From: Pseudoips prasinana | Lineage: Eukaryota > Arthropoda > Insecta > Lepidoptera > Nolidae | Direction of reading: 5' to 3' | Assembly (NCBI GenBank): GCA_951640165.1 | Contig: OX621265.1 | Span: 21,837,001 to 21,901,000 of the forward strand | DNA length: 64,000 bases | Part shown: positions 22,205 through 35,600 of the stretch, in pieces | Position numbering within the stretch: the stretch's first letter is position 1 | Layout: every line of letters starts with the position of its first letter | Position numbers and translations under genes: made by a program | The notes under the pieces: generated by a model | Told to the model about the DNA's origin: nothing | The model's database searches: none | Seen by the model: the letters and a program-made list of their open reading frames with translations, nothing else

Positions 22205-22805
22205 ATTATCGACGGGCTGGTTGGCGTGTTTGGCAAATGCTTGCCTTTCACGCCGCGGGGCGTGGGTTCGATTCCCATCATAGACAGATATTAGTGTGCA
22301 TGAAAATATCTGTTTGTCCTGAGTCTAGGTGAAGTATCTATATCTACAAATATGTATTTACAAAACAAAAGTAGTATAATAAAATAAAAATAAAATAAAA
22401 AAGGTTTTTATTCACGTAGACTTTAAAAAAGCGCTTGTAAATAGTCAGAACATGTTTGTAGTAATATCGCAGAATAAAAAGTACTTACGTATAGTTGTAT
22501 ACATTATTATTTCTAGTAACATAGGTATTGAGGTACACATTGCATGAAAACATTTACAAAATTTATTTTATTACAGAAATGATATTTAGCTAGCTCGTAT
22601 CAAGTTATTGTCAAGAGATTATGTTTAATTATCTAGTTTTAGTCTAATATTTTTACTACATATTGTCAATGGTTCTGTCTATATTAAGGTATTATTATTA
22701 AAGTATATGTATAATATCAGTTATCTTGTATCCATAGTACAAGCTATGCTTAGTTTGGGATCTGATTCCCGTGTGTGAATAATGCCCCAGGATATTATTA
22801 TATTA
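22205..22805 (+). mobile_element. SINE D, split by a LINE-alpha 3' end
   Basis: Head 22210-22285 is tRNA-like, with GGCTGGTTGGCGTGTTTGGC and a B-box GGGTTCGATTCCC. The body has GATATTAGTGTGCATGAAAA and TGTTTGTCCTGAGTCTAGG. The tail at 22720-22805 has CCATAGTACAAGCTATGCTT and AGTTTGGGATCTGAT. LINE-alpha sequence (22383-22700) separates the two parts. Other copies are at 24735, 30715 and 63640. Confidence 0.8.
22383..22700 (-). mobile_element. LINE-alpha 3' UTR insert
   Basis: Starts with an (AAATA)-type tail, then AAGGTTTTTATTCACGTAGA and GACTTTAAAAAAGCGCTTGT. It follows the LINE-alpha 3' UTR to ATTGTCAATGGTTCTGTCT. It is 5'-truncated with no coding sequence. Confidence 0.85.
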
Positions 22806-22927
22806 TTATTCTCTAGAGCCGTATTTCGTTTCTAAATATCCTTAGTGTAAGGGGGTAGTTCCGTAAATTGTGACGGCTTGGTAATTGTTTTTGGTAGAAC
22901 TAAATTTTCATCCCATCTTTGGACAAT

Positions 22928-23136
22928 CCTAACTAATATTATAAATGCGAAAGTAACTCTGTCTGTCTGTCTGTCTGTTACTCTTTCACGCCAAAACTAC
23001 TGAACGGATTTGAATGAAATTTGGTATACAGATGTTCTAGACCATGAGAAAGAACATAGGCTAATTTTTATAGTTAGGATAACACATAGGCCATATTTTA
23101 AAGTTTAACGCGGGTAAAACCGCGGGGCACAGCTAG
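22928..23136 (+). mobile_element. Helitron-like short element
   Basis: Starts TCCTAACTAATATTATAAAT and ends CGGGGCACAGCTAG followed by T, with a GCGGGTAAAACCGC hairpin just before the end. The internal CTGTCTGTCTGTCTGT and CTACTGAACGGATTTGAATG blocks are typical of this class. The TC...CTAG ends fit Helitron structure. Confidence 0.6.
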
Positions 23137-23259
23137 TACCTGATATGTCAATTGAGTCGTCTGGAATGTCAAAAGTTCAAGAGAGGTAGGGCACAGCGTT
23201 GATTCGCTTAAAGAGCAGCCCGAGTGGGCAAGTACCTCCACCTTACAGAGTGACATTCC

Positions 23260-23460
23260 TTAATAATAACATTAATAACTGTAATGTTATGTTTTTGCGT
23301 GTGAGTAAAGTCGCCAGAGCTCATCGGGGTGGGGGGAAGGGCTTTTAAGGGCGGAAACGCACCCGTGACTCCTCTGGTGTTGCGAGTGTCCATGGGTGGC
23401 GGTGAACACTTACCATCAGGTGACCCACTCGCTCGTTTGTCGCCCTATATAAAAAAAATG
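23260..23460 (+). mobile_element. LINE-beta-type 3' end with polyA
   Basis: GTGACTCCTCTGGTGTTGCG, GGCGGTGAACACTTACCATC and AGGTGACCCACTCG end in an A run at 23452-23459. It ends about 110 bp before the zinc-finger start codon, inside what should be the gene's promoter or 5' UTR. Confidence 0.75.
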
Positions 23461-23568
23461 TTGCCTTTAAACCTATTTATTGTATATTTACAGCAAGACC
23501 ATCACCTCATTAACAATCGACCGTCAAACTTTAATTACTTGTCAGCGGGTTCTGCGCATCACTTCAGT

Positions 23569-23671
23569 ATGAGCGCCGAGAGATATAGTAATGCGGATAT
23601 CAAAGAGGAAATGGTGGAACTCACACATTGTGTAATTATCAGCGATAGTATGGCAGTAGTAAAAAATGAAG
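23569..23671 (+). CDS. Zinc-finger gene exon 1
   Basis: Starts at ATG in TTCAGTATGAGCGCC and encodes MSAERYSNADIKEEMVEL and onward, 34 codons plus one base. The donor is GAAG|GTGATT, a weaker site than the others. The Met choice is supported because phase 1 joins exactly to exon 2 and an IKEE motif follows. The 5' UTR is not defined. A LINE polyA end lies 110 bp upstream. Confidence 0.7.
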
Positions 23672-26600
23672 GTGATTTCTTTAATAATATAATAATAATA
23701 ATTTATTTTTATCAAGTAACATGACTCACATTTGTTAGTAACAATAATTCTTAGACCTATATTAGTATTCCTATAACAACACGCACACACACAATCACTG
23801 CCACCATCCCAACACTGAGGTGGACAGCTTGCAGCAGCGACTCACAGACACACAGCCGAGTCTACTGGCCGCACAGCTCATGACAATGTTGGGGCTGACC
23901 CGTACGCGGCGCACCAGGGAAGCGTATCGTTTTCTCATAGCTGTATAAAAGCAATCAACTCGAGCTTCCGCAAACATCCCTGATGCACTACAAAAGCGGG
24001 GCAACCCCATCAATATCCTGAACGCATTATATTGTATGAAAAGGACGCTGTACGATTTCTGCGTATAATGAGCCCACAGACTGCACGTGTAAAACGAAGT
24101 GCAGTATGCACGAAACAGAGTTTTTTTAACTCCCGGTGAACAACGTGCAAATCTGCGAGCTATCATATTTGCCCTAACCGACAGCGCCCTTCGCTCACGC
24201 TCAATATCCTCATCGTCTTTCATGCCAGCGATTTCCTACTAATATTATAAACGCGAAAGTTTGTATGGATGGATGTTTGTTTGTTACTCTTTCACGTAAA
24301 AACTACTGAATGGAGTTTAATGAAACTTAATAATAATGTAGCTTATACATCAGAATAACACATAGGCTCGATTTATAAAGATATTGTGTGAATTGTCCAA
24401 AATATGACGATAAAAATGTGTAAAAGAAGTAAAAAAAAATCTACAATCTGCGAGCTATTCCGGCGTGCACTGCCAAAAACGCTAGAGGTACACATCCTAC
24501 TAATATTATAAATGCAAAAATTTGTGACTATAAATCTATGATGTATGTTTGTTACTCTTTTACGCTAAAACTACTTTAACGCGGGTGAAACCATGTAGCT
24601 ATAGCTAGTTATTTATATAAATTTGGAACTGCTGTAATGATGAAATTACCGCTAATACCCTTATTGTTCTTCTGGTGGCGGCTCTTTTACCCTGAAGGTC
24701 TGGTAACTGCGTCCAATGTTGAACTATTGTTTGAAGGGACTGTTGGCGTGGTTGGCAAATGCTTGCTTTCACGCCACAGGTCATGGTTGATTCCCACCCA
24801 GGACAGATATTTTAGTGCATGAAGTTGTATGTTTGTCCTGAGTCTAGGTGTCTATACAAGTAGGTATTTACAAAAGAAAAGTAGTAATAGGTATAGGTTA
24901 ACTAGTTTCCATAGTACAAGCTCTGCTAAGTTTGGGATCAGATGGACGTGTGTTAATAATGTTCCAGGATATTATTGTAAAAGAAAGTGTAATTACGTAT
25001 TTAACAAAAAAAACCGGCCAAGTGCGAGTCGGACTCGCACATGAAGGGTTCCATAGCAGCAAGTATTTCAGTTGATTAAATGAAAGCAAATTGCGGGTTA
25101 TGACGTAATAAAAAAAAACTACTTGCTAGATCTCGTTCAAACCAATTTTCGTTGTTAGTTTCTATGGTAATGTACAGACGCCAGCACATCAAGCTTCCCC
25201 AATCTGTCAAATTTCCCCAATTGAAAGTGAACCTTATGTTTTTGTGATAAAGTTGAAAATCTTTAAAAGAAATTTGACAGATTGGGGTAGCTGGATGTGC
25301 TGGCGTCTGTACATCATATATTTTTTTTAGTTTTATCATTTTAGAAGTTAGAGGAGGGGGGGGGGGACAATCATTTTACCACTTTGGAAGTGTCTCTCGC
25401 GCAAACTATTCAGTTAAGAAAAAAATGATATTAGGAACCTCAATATCATTTTTGAAGACCTATCCATAGACACCCCACATGTATGGATACGATGAAAAAA
25501 AAATTGTTGAGTTTCAATTCTATGTATGGCGACCCCCCCAAAATAATTGTTCTTTTTCTATTTTTGTGTAAAAATCTTAATGCGGTTTACAGAATACCTA
25601 CATCTAATTACCAAGTTTCAGTAGTACAGCTCTTGTAGTTTCGGAAAAAAGTGGCTGTGACATACGGACAGACAGACAGACATGACGAATCTATAAGGGT
25701 TCCATTTTTTGCCATTTGGCTACGGAACCCTAAAAAGGTCTCGCCGCTCCAACTTTTTTGACAAGACTGTCAATTTGTATTATTGATCTGCCAGTGTATA
25801 GCTTTCTTAACTGAACGGCAGAGCGCCTATCCTGGAATTATTCAGCGTTCTGATCTTCCGTTCGATCCTGCCGACGATAAAATTTATGATTTGACAGTTT
25901 TGAGCTTAGATTTATACTTTTCTTCAAAGACAATGCCCGCACTGGTGCAATTAATCCCGGTGTCCTATACCTTACAAACATATAATTGACGGACACAAAT
26001 AGTTATATAAATAGTTGCCCTGAGCTGGAATCCACCCTGGGTCACGAATACCTTAAACACCGCGCCACACGTGCAGTGCAACTTTGAAGTACATACAGAG
26101 ACTCACGCCTGTTGCCCAGAAGAGTAGGCAGATACAACGGACTTCCATTTGTCACCATGTTTGCACACCTCTTTTGCCCCGTTTACTGACATTATATTCT
26201 TTATACATGTTCGCCTGTTTAGGATACGTCTGACCTGGCCTTTCTTGAGAACGTCTCCGATTTGTTCAGAGAATGTTCTACGAGGTCTTCCCCTTTTAAT
26301 TGAGAATATAATACATATCAATATCTTAAACTATACTACCATTACACACAAGGCGAAAGTTTGTTAGTGTCTAAATGGCTGCTAATTACATTTACCGTTA
26401 CCGAAACCGTTACTACCCAACTTGTAGTATTTATCTGTAAAACATTCTTCTGATGTGTGTTCTCTGATTGTCATTTACAGCATTCTCAGACGAGGTTCAG
26501 ATTCAATCGCATTTTGAATATATTCCTGTCCTTGAGAACGAAGGCGCATTGGAAGAAGATTCTGACGATGTTGTGATGAAAATTGAAATTGAGGAAGGTA

Positions 26601-29600
26601 AGAATAAAATAAGAATAAAATAAAAAAGGTTTTTATTCACGTAGACTTTAAAAAAGCGCGTGTAAATAGTCAGAACATATTTGTAGTATTATAGTTGTAT
26701 ACCTACATTATTATTTCTAGTTACATAGATATTTAGGTACACATTGTATTGATTGTATTAAAACATTTATAAAATTTATTTTATGACAGCAATGATATTT
26801 AGTTAGCTCGTATCAAGTTATTGTCAAGAGATTATGTTTAAGTTTAATTATCAAGTTTTAGTCTAATATTTTTAATACATATTGTTTTATTAAATATTAT
26901 ATTATTTATTGAAAGACTCCTTGCATAAAACGGCAGACTTAATGCCAAAGGCATTTTATCCCAGAGAACTGTATGCAGATAAATTATGGTTATTTAGGTA
27001 CACGGATTGTATGAAAACATTTATAAAATTTATTTTATAATAGCAATGATATTTAGCTAGCTTGTATTAAGTTATTGTAGTTTAAGTTTTTAACAAACCG
27101 TCATCATCAGACTGATGTATCAGTTGTCGTTAGAAAACAGTCGGTAAGCTATGTCAGAGGCCTACTGGGCGTCTTGAACAACTCTGACACTAGGGTAGCC
27201 ACTGCCCATACGATAAGTAAGTAACTAGTGCCGTTGTCACCTACTATTAGATTGAAATATAACAGCTCACTTAGGACCAATAAATTGATCCTCGGTACTT
27301 TTGCAGCTGGCTTCTCTAGTTGCAAATCTCTCGTTTTATGAGGCTATAGCCTCTTTACATCATTCTGTCTCCCGCTTTGCTCTGGAGGGAAGTGGCACTA
27401 TTCATTTTATAACTCCTCCTTTTTCGTTTTGATTAAATTCGTTGCGGGATCCAAGACAGTTAAAGTGATTCCCCGAGACATGCCTGAGCTTCACCGCTCA
27501 GTGTCATGTCATTGTGTGCCACTGTTGATCCTGGCTTACAGGAGTTGCAGTGGTGGGTAAGAGGGAGGGACTAGTCCCGATATAGTTTTTTTAAGTACCG
27601 TTGGCACGTAGTGCATCAAAATAGTTTATTTTGTGGAGTAATAAACAAAAATATTTAATTTTACGAGACATACAAAAGGTGGGTGCAATCGCATACATGA
27701 AGTGTACCAGAGGCGACGACTCTATGAAAAGGCCCAAGATTAAAATATTGTGATTTTACTTCACTATACCTGCTCAAACGACCAGTGGTCTTCAAAAAGT
27801 ATTAAGACCCTTATACATATACAACATGTAACGTAATTAACGCATACCCTCAAACACCCCAATTAGAATATTATGTTGTAATCATAATACATACACTGAT
27901 TTTTTTTTATCAACATGTGTAATTGTATATGCATTATTTACTAAATTAGTTTCTTGGAATAAAGTTTTTTTTTCTTTAATTTGTATTGAATGATGGAATT
28001 TGTATGAATACAAATAAAACTGCGATTTTAAAAGTCTTATTACTTTGATTTACGGTCCATTTCAATTTGTTTTGACTGTACAGGGTTAATATGACAATAA
28101 TTTCCGTAGTTTTTATTATTTTGGGATAAAAATTACTTAAAATTAAAAATGATATAAATCGATTCCGTAATCAATTTTGAACAAACTATTTTCATGATTT
28201 GCGTTAATTAAGTTACATGTTGTATATACTTAATAACCTCATTAATAAAGAAAAATCGAAACAAAAATATATTATCCAGCTAGCTGGTTCTAGATGAAAT
28301 ATAATGCGTCGACTTAAACGCCCGCCCATATATCACACGTATACTAACATACATCTCATAAGCACGAGTTTGTACAGACGCCAGCACATCCGGCTACCCC
28401 AATCTGTCAGATTTCTTTTATGGATTTTCAACTATATCACAACAGCATAAGGTTCACTTTCAATTGGGGAAATTTGACACATTGCTTCACGCTTGATGTG
28501 CCGGCGTCATACGCTTTTTATACATAGAATTTTATTGAGAATAAAAACATGTTACATAAAATATAAACCCACCAAACTGCGTAGCAGTTTGTCGGTAACA
28601 CAAATCGTTAACACAATGACAATAATTATATCAATAAATACAAATACTAAAATAAATAAGTAAAAACTAATATTACAAGCGGAATTTAAGTAGTTTCACT
28701 GAGTAATACATTTTTAAGTATATGTCTGTTTGTTTTTTTTTATTTTATTAACATTATATCTTAACCAGGCATATTTATTAAATAATTTTACAGATAAAGA
28801 TTCATTTATTTGTATGAAACATGTGTTATATTTTTACATGTGGTGTCACAATGATAGTCGTGGTATCAACATGTCCTGCCGAATCAGGCGTACAAATGAC
28901 TTAAAATGTATGTATGTAAAATAGTTTTCCGCAATTTAAAACACAATAATTTCACATATTTGGCACAATAGACTTATCTAGTAAAAAATCATTCACACTA
29001 TAGTACCCTTGTTTACTAAGTAATTCTTGAAATTTCTTTTTGAATAAGTTTATAGTTAGGGTTTTATATGAAAAAGGTATTTTATTGTAGATTTGTGGCG
29101 CCATACAGAAAATACTTCTCCACATAAGTGTAGTTCGGGAATTATGCAAGCAGAGTCTATTACCATTACATCTATTGCGTTTAATAACATCAGATTGATG
29201 AGGAAACAATTCTAAATTTGTTCTTACAAATTTTGGGGTCAGATATTTGATAGTTCTCTGACCATAAAAATTTCTTACCGAAGGTATCACAAATTTCTGT
29301 TGTCTAACGCTCTTTGTACAAAATATTGGTGTGTATTGTCGGCAGGAACATTGCCTGAAGATGCTCAGTTCAACACTGAAGAGGAGCCAACGCCAGCGGA
29401 TGGCATTAGTGTCAAGATGGAGAGGGTATCATCTCCTGAACGTTACGAGGTGAAGGAAGAACTCGAGCTGGTTTCAGGTAAGTTCGTTACTATTCAACTG
29501 TAGAAGTCGTGATCCCGCGGCGCTGTGACTCTTTGTTCGGAGTTATGAAACCGAACTGCGCAGCGTTTTCCATTTGTGCATAATTTATAATTTTATAAGA

Positions 29601-32600
29601 CTTTTTGAGTCAGTTCGCGATCATCCAGCTGAAGTGTAGTATGTAAGTTCCCTTATACTATTTAGCAGGTAAGCTCCTTTATAACGTTCTCATATAATTG
29701 TCTACGTAGCGATACTTGTAGTGGTGCACCATTGTTATGTATTTTATGATAGAGAGTAATAATCGTCGTACCCTAGTACACTTGTCTTTACTTGGCTCTG
29801 CTGCTTAACCCCCAACGCTTCACAGCGACATCTAGCTCAACTACCATTTAACCATTACATTTATATAACCACTAGCAGTGCCCGCGTTATAAATATTATT
29901 GTCCCTGCCCGTTTGTCCCGCGTAATACTTCGGGTTAAATTTTCGGAATAAATAAAAATTATGATGATGAATCGTAGGTATGATACTCCACAATAACGTA
30001 GCTTTCTATTGGTGAAATAATTTTGAAAATCGGTTCAGTAGATCCAGAGATTACCCCTTACAACGTCACAAACTCACAAACGTACCTCTTTATAATATTA
30101 GTATAGATTTAGAAACCATTTACCATAAACCAATTAAAGTACCATAAGTAATAAGTTGTTAGTGATAAGTGTTTTACCATAGTTTGATCAATAAATAATA
30201 TTTCTTCATAATAATAATAATGTCCTCCTAGCCGAATTTCGGCCACGGCGGCCAGTCTCAACCGAGATTAGCCATCTGCGCGGGACATATTATAGTGCTC
30301 AAGGGTGTGCGCAAACACAGGAGCACTTTCTATTCCATCACTCTCATGATCCGATGGGACGCCTAGGCGACACGACCGGAAAGAGGTCAGGTACAGGACC
30401 GACGGCTTTACGTGCTCTCCGAGGCACGGGGTATAATACCGCCAACTCCCAGACTTCGGGCTGATGCTGTGAAATATTTCTTATTACAGAAAAGTCCCAA
30501 AATCACTTTGTGGCCCGACCCGGGATTTGAACCCAGGCCCTCGTTCTCTGCGGGTGAACACGCTACCGCTAGACCAACGAGGCACATTTCTTCATATATT
30601 ATATCTGGGCTATCAATTCATCGCATAAAACAATTAGCTCGCGCCGCTACACTCTTCATTCTGCTTGGAGTTGGGGGATGTGCCTGACTTACGGAACTAG
30701 CGACCGTAGGTTTCTTGCTGTATGAGCAATTTACACACGGCCATCTGATCCCAAACTAAGCAGAACATGTACTATGGAAACCAGATAACTAATATACTAC
30801 ATACATATATTACTTTTCTTGTGTAAAGACATACTTATTATAGATAATTGCACCCAGACTCAGGATAGACAGACGGTTACCTATCATAAGTGCGAAATAT
30901 ATTTGACCGAATTTCATTTCACCTAAACCTTTTCAACTTTTATCGTGAAGTTTTTTTTTATTTCACCGAAGTCACGTCTGCCACTGTATCAGTTAACTTA
31001 TTATCAATTCGTTTTTTTTTTCGTTACTCCGATGTTTCAATTGGTCGAAAAACTTTTCACCGAAGTTACACATAGCCCAAATAACATTTGTTCGAAGTAT
31101 TGTGTTTACGAGCATTCATTATTATACCACTATTTTAATTACCATATTTTCATATCACCAAATGCCTAGAAAGTAGCATGCAAGCAGGCATGCAACTTGC
31201 AGCAGGCATGCAGCATGCAAGCAGGCATGCAGCTTGCAAGCAGGTAGCTAGCATTGTTTCTGTCACGGTCCGGCGCTGCGGGGTTTGGGTGGGCTCAGTC
31301 GAGCTTATCGTCGCGATTGGTTTTAGCCCTCACCACCGCAGCTTCGGCCGCGGCGGCGGGCCTTCAAACCACCTACTCCCCCGACTCGCAAGCCGCCCTA
31401 CCCCTCCGCGCCTACGCGGGCTTAAAAAACACTCTAGGGGTAGGGCAAACAAGACTGTGGAGTCGGTTTTGCAGCGATTCGTTTGTGTCACGAAATTTTA
31501 TAGCACAACATATTGACTTTTTAATGACACTATTTTAATTTAATTTTGAAAATATTACCAAGTATCGGTCTATATATTTGTGACAAAAATTCAGTAAAAT
31601 GTTATTTTGGTGTAGTGAAAATATGGCAAATAAAGCATTTGGCAAATGAAAAAGTTAAAAAAAGGCTTCAGACAATACCAAAAAGTTATTTTGTAAATCG
31701 GTGGAAAATAGTTCGGTAAAATGATACCTATGACACATGACACTTCGATTATACTAAAATACATATGACAAATAATGCATATAGCAAAAAAAAGACGTCG
31801 GTCAAAATTTTTCAGTAAAATGAAAATCGAACTAAAATAAATCGGTACAGTGATCGGTTCCCCAGACAGATACGTTCATGCACAGAAATATTTTATTTAT
31901 TTTATGAAACAATTCTTATTTGCAGAAGTACAAGTACCCCCAGGACTAGAGCTCTCTGAACTCAGATCTAAAGCAGTTGAGAGTCTATCAGAATGTGCGG
32001 ATGACATGAGTCTCACTCTGCTGAAGACTAAAGCACAACCAGTTATGCTAAACGCGACAAGTCGCACAGGGAAAGTGAAGTCTGGGGTTCAGTATCGTAA
32101 GTACTTCTCATAATTTCATTATTTTCCACTTAGCAAATTTGCAGCGGATTGGTATATTACAAGGCTTCTTCATCCAAACAGCATTGGAGAGGGCTATACT
32201 CGGTCTCCTTGCGAGTTAGAATCAGAAATGTTTATCCGCGAATATCCGCAGGCGAACCAAAGTCACCGAGATATTTTTTGATTTGATGCCCACGGCCACC
32301 TTCTACCATCGCACCTCCCGCCACAGACAGCGAGTGCATCCTCGCACGCTCGAACCTTTTCGATCACGTACGGCTCGCTTTCAGCGAAACTTCCTCCCAC
32401 GTACGTTGAGGTTGTGGAATGAACTCCCTGTTACGGTTTTCCCAAGAGACTACAGAATGGGGCCCTTCAAAAAGGGAGTTGTAAGGTTTCTAAAGAGTCG
32501 CGCTAATGACGCCCCTGGTGTTGCAAGCGTTCATAGGCTACAGTGACCACTTACCATCAGGTGGGCCGAATGCATGTTTGCCAACTAAGTTGTATAAATT

Positions 32601-35600
32601 AATAATAAATTAATTGTTTCTATGATCTATTCATACTTTTTTACAACCTATGTTTTCCTATTCAGAAGAAAAGAATTATGCTTCGAAAAAAGCCGACATG
32701 GATTACTAAAGGATTAAAAAAAAGTTGTAAACGAAAAAGGGAATTGTTAAGGCAACTAAGAAAAGTTCCGAATGCTAAAAATGAACAACTATTTAAATTG
32801 CATTCAAACCGGTTAAAGAAAATCATTAATTTAACTCAGATGTCTCAAAATATGTATATGATTAGCAATGCTAAAAACAAATGTAAAGCATCCTGGAAAA
32901 TTATAAACAGAAATAAAATCAATTATCCGAATGAAACGATACCTACAAATATAAGAGTAAACGACATGCATATGACTGATCCCCAGACTATAGCAAATAT
33001 CTTTAATAATTATTTTATTGACATTACTAATAATACTAATCTTAATACGGCTTTGACAAATTATTCTAACATTGACATTAATAGTAATTCCATATTTATT
33101 CCACCCACGACATATCTTGACATTCTTAATATAATTAATTCCCTCAGTGACACTAGAAGCCATGGATATGATAGTATAATAACTAGCATAGTTAAAAAAG
33201 TGTCTTCTCACATAGCACCAGTAATGAGCCATATTATCTATATCCGTGTTCAATGCATACATTGAACACGGATATTTCCAAGAGAAACTTAAAAAGACTG
33301 TTATCAAACCTATCCATAAAAAAGGTGACAAAACGGCAATAGAGAATTACAGACCTATAGCTCTAATCCCAATATTCTCTAAAGTATTTGAGAAAGTAAT
33401 CTACAACAGTCTTTATACATATTTTGAAAAATTCAACCTCATAACTAAAGTCCAGTATGGGTTTCGGAAGCGGAAATCAATAAATATGGCTAAACTAAAC
33501 GTCGACAGAAAAATTCCAGTTGCCGCTCTATTTATGGATATGTCCAAGGCATTTGACCACGTAGACCATAATATACTCCTTAATAAATTAGAGCGATATG
33601 GTATCAGGGGTAATGCACTACAACTCATAAAATCTTACTTGACAAACGGAACCCAAGTTACATCTGTCAATAGAGTCAGCTTACTAACAAAAACTGATAC
33701 CCTATATGAATCTTGTCCCAGAACGATTATATACGGTATTCCCCAAGGTAGCATACTTGGGCCGCTATTATTCAATATGTACACAAATGATATGCCCACC
33801 GTTTGCAATAATAAAATGATCCTTTTTGCTGATGACAGCACGATCCTATTTTCGGGTAATGATCTTCACTTATTAGAATATAATATTAACAATGATCTCA
33901 AGAACATGATTGAATGGCTATTAAATAACAATTTAAAAATAAATCTCGACAAAACTAAAATAATGACTTTTAACCAAAAAACTAACAAACCTAACTTGAC
34001 AATTAAATATGACACTAAATCAATTTCTGAAACAGATACTGCTAAATTTCTAGGACTTATAGTAGACTGTCACTTAACTTGGAAGGATCACATAGATTAT
34101 TTATGTAAAAAACTTAATCAATTTGCGTACGCTCTATACAAATTATCGAAAACCGTAAATCGCAGCACTGTTTTGGTTGCATACAATGCATATGTCGCTT
34201 CTAACATAAGATACGGCATAATTTATTGGGGTAACTCAACTGATAGAGAAATGATTTTTAAAGCACAGAAGAAATGTATACGTTCTTTCTGCAAACTACA
34301 ATCAACTGATAGCTGTGCACCGTATATATATATGTGTGTGTATATATTCAAAATGGGAGTATTTGTAAAAGGTAATATGCATTTATTTGAATCTCTCAAT
34401 TCTAGACGTCATGTAAATACCATACGCGGTGCCCCACACACCACAGCCTTATTTGCAAAAAGCGTACTTGGTATGGCATCTAAAGTATATAATAACATAC
34501 CTCTGGCTATTAGGCGCAAAGAATGTCCAGAGTCATTTAAAAAATATTTGAATGAATATCTAGTGAATAAGTGTTATTACTCCATCACAGATTTCATGAA
34601 TGACAAAGAGCGATACGAGGGTCCGATCTATTAATTTAAGACTTTTAATTGTTAACAAAAAGCTGACATATTTTAATGAATTCCATGACTGTTATTGAAT
34701 TTAATCTAGGTTAAGATACTTCTTACATTTAAATTTTGTACGTCATTAAGTTGGCAAAACATAGCGGTTTACCTTTATACCTGTATAACACCCATGTAAT
34801 ATGTACCTATGTTTACGAAATAAAGAATACTGAATACTAAAAAAAAAAAAAAAAGATACCACGAAGACCGAAGACTTTCAAAACTGAAGTGGCAATGGGC
34901 GGCAAATAGCTCGTAAAGCCGACGGCCGCTGGGGAGGGGCTGAGTGGCGCACGGAGCGGCACACGCCGCGGCGCCGGCTACGGGGGGAGCGGGGATCTCG
35001 AGCGGGGCGCTGGAAACCGTTGGATGCCGGAAATAATAATGCAAGAAAAATATCAAAAAACTTCAGCATATATAATATAATAATATAGGGACAATGTCAC
35101 ACAGATCATCCTAGCCCCAAACTACGCAAAGCTTGTACTATGGGTACCAGGCGACGATATACATACTTATATACATAGATAAATACTTAAATACATAGAA
35201 AACATCCATGACTTAGAAACAAATATTCGTGCTCATCACACAAATATTTGCACTTACCGGGATTCGAACCCAGGACCACCAGCTTCGTAGGCAGGAGCAC
35301 TACCAACTAGGCTACGGTGACCGTATATAACTCTAAATTCGCTATTTGAAAGTGATAAACATAAAACTACCTATGCCTTTTTCCACTGGGGGTACGTTAT
35401 GATGTATCATATTCATATTCATTTATTCGCATAATGCAGGTAAGGTACATAGAGTTGGTTACATGATATAATTATAAGTACGCTGTATTATAACCACACA
35501 AGGTATGCAAATCAGTTTATAATTCTAACAGTCTAATTACAATTTTTGTTTTATTGATAATACATGTAGAAAAATGTCGTCATAAGTAGAGATATGTCTA

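Noticed and set aside
31178..31538. 112- and 94-codon frames
   Set aside because: They start in the CAGGCATGC tandem repeat and run through a GC-rich block; no domain.
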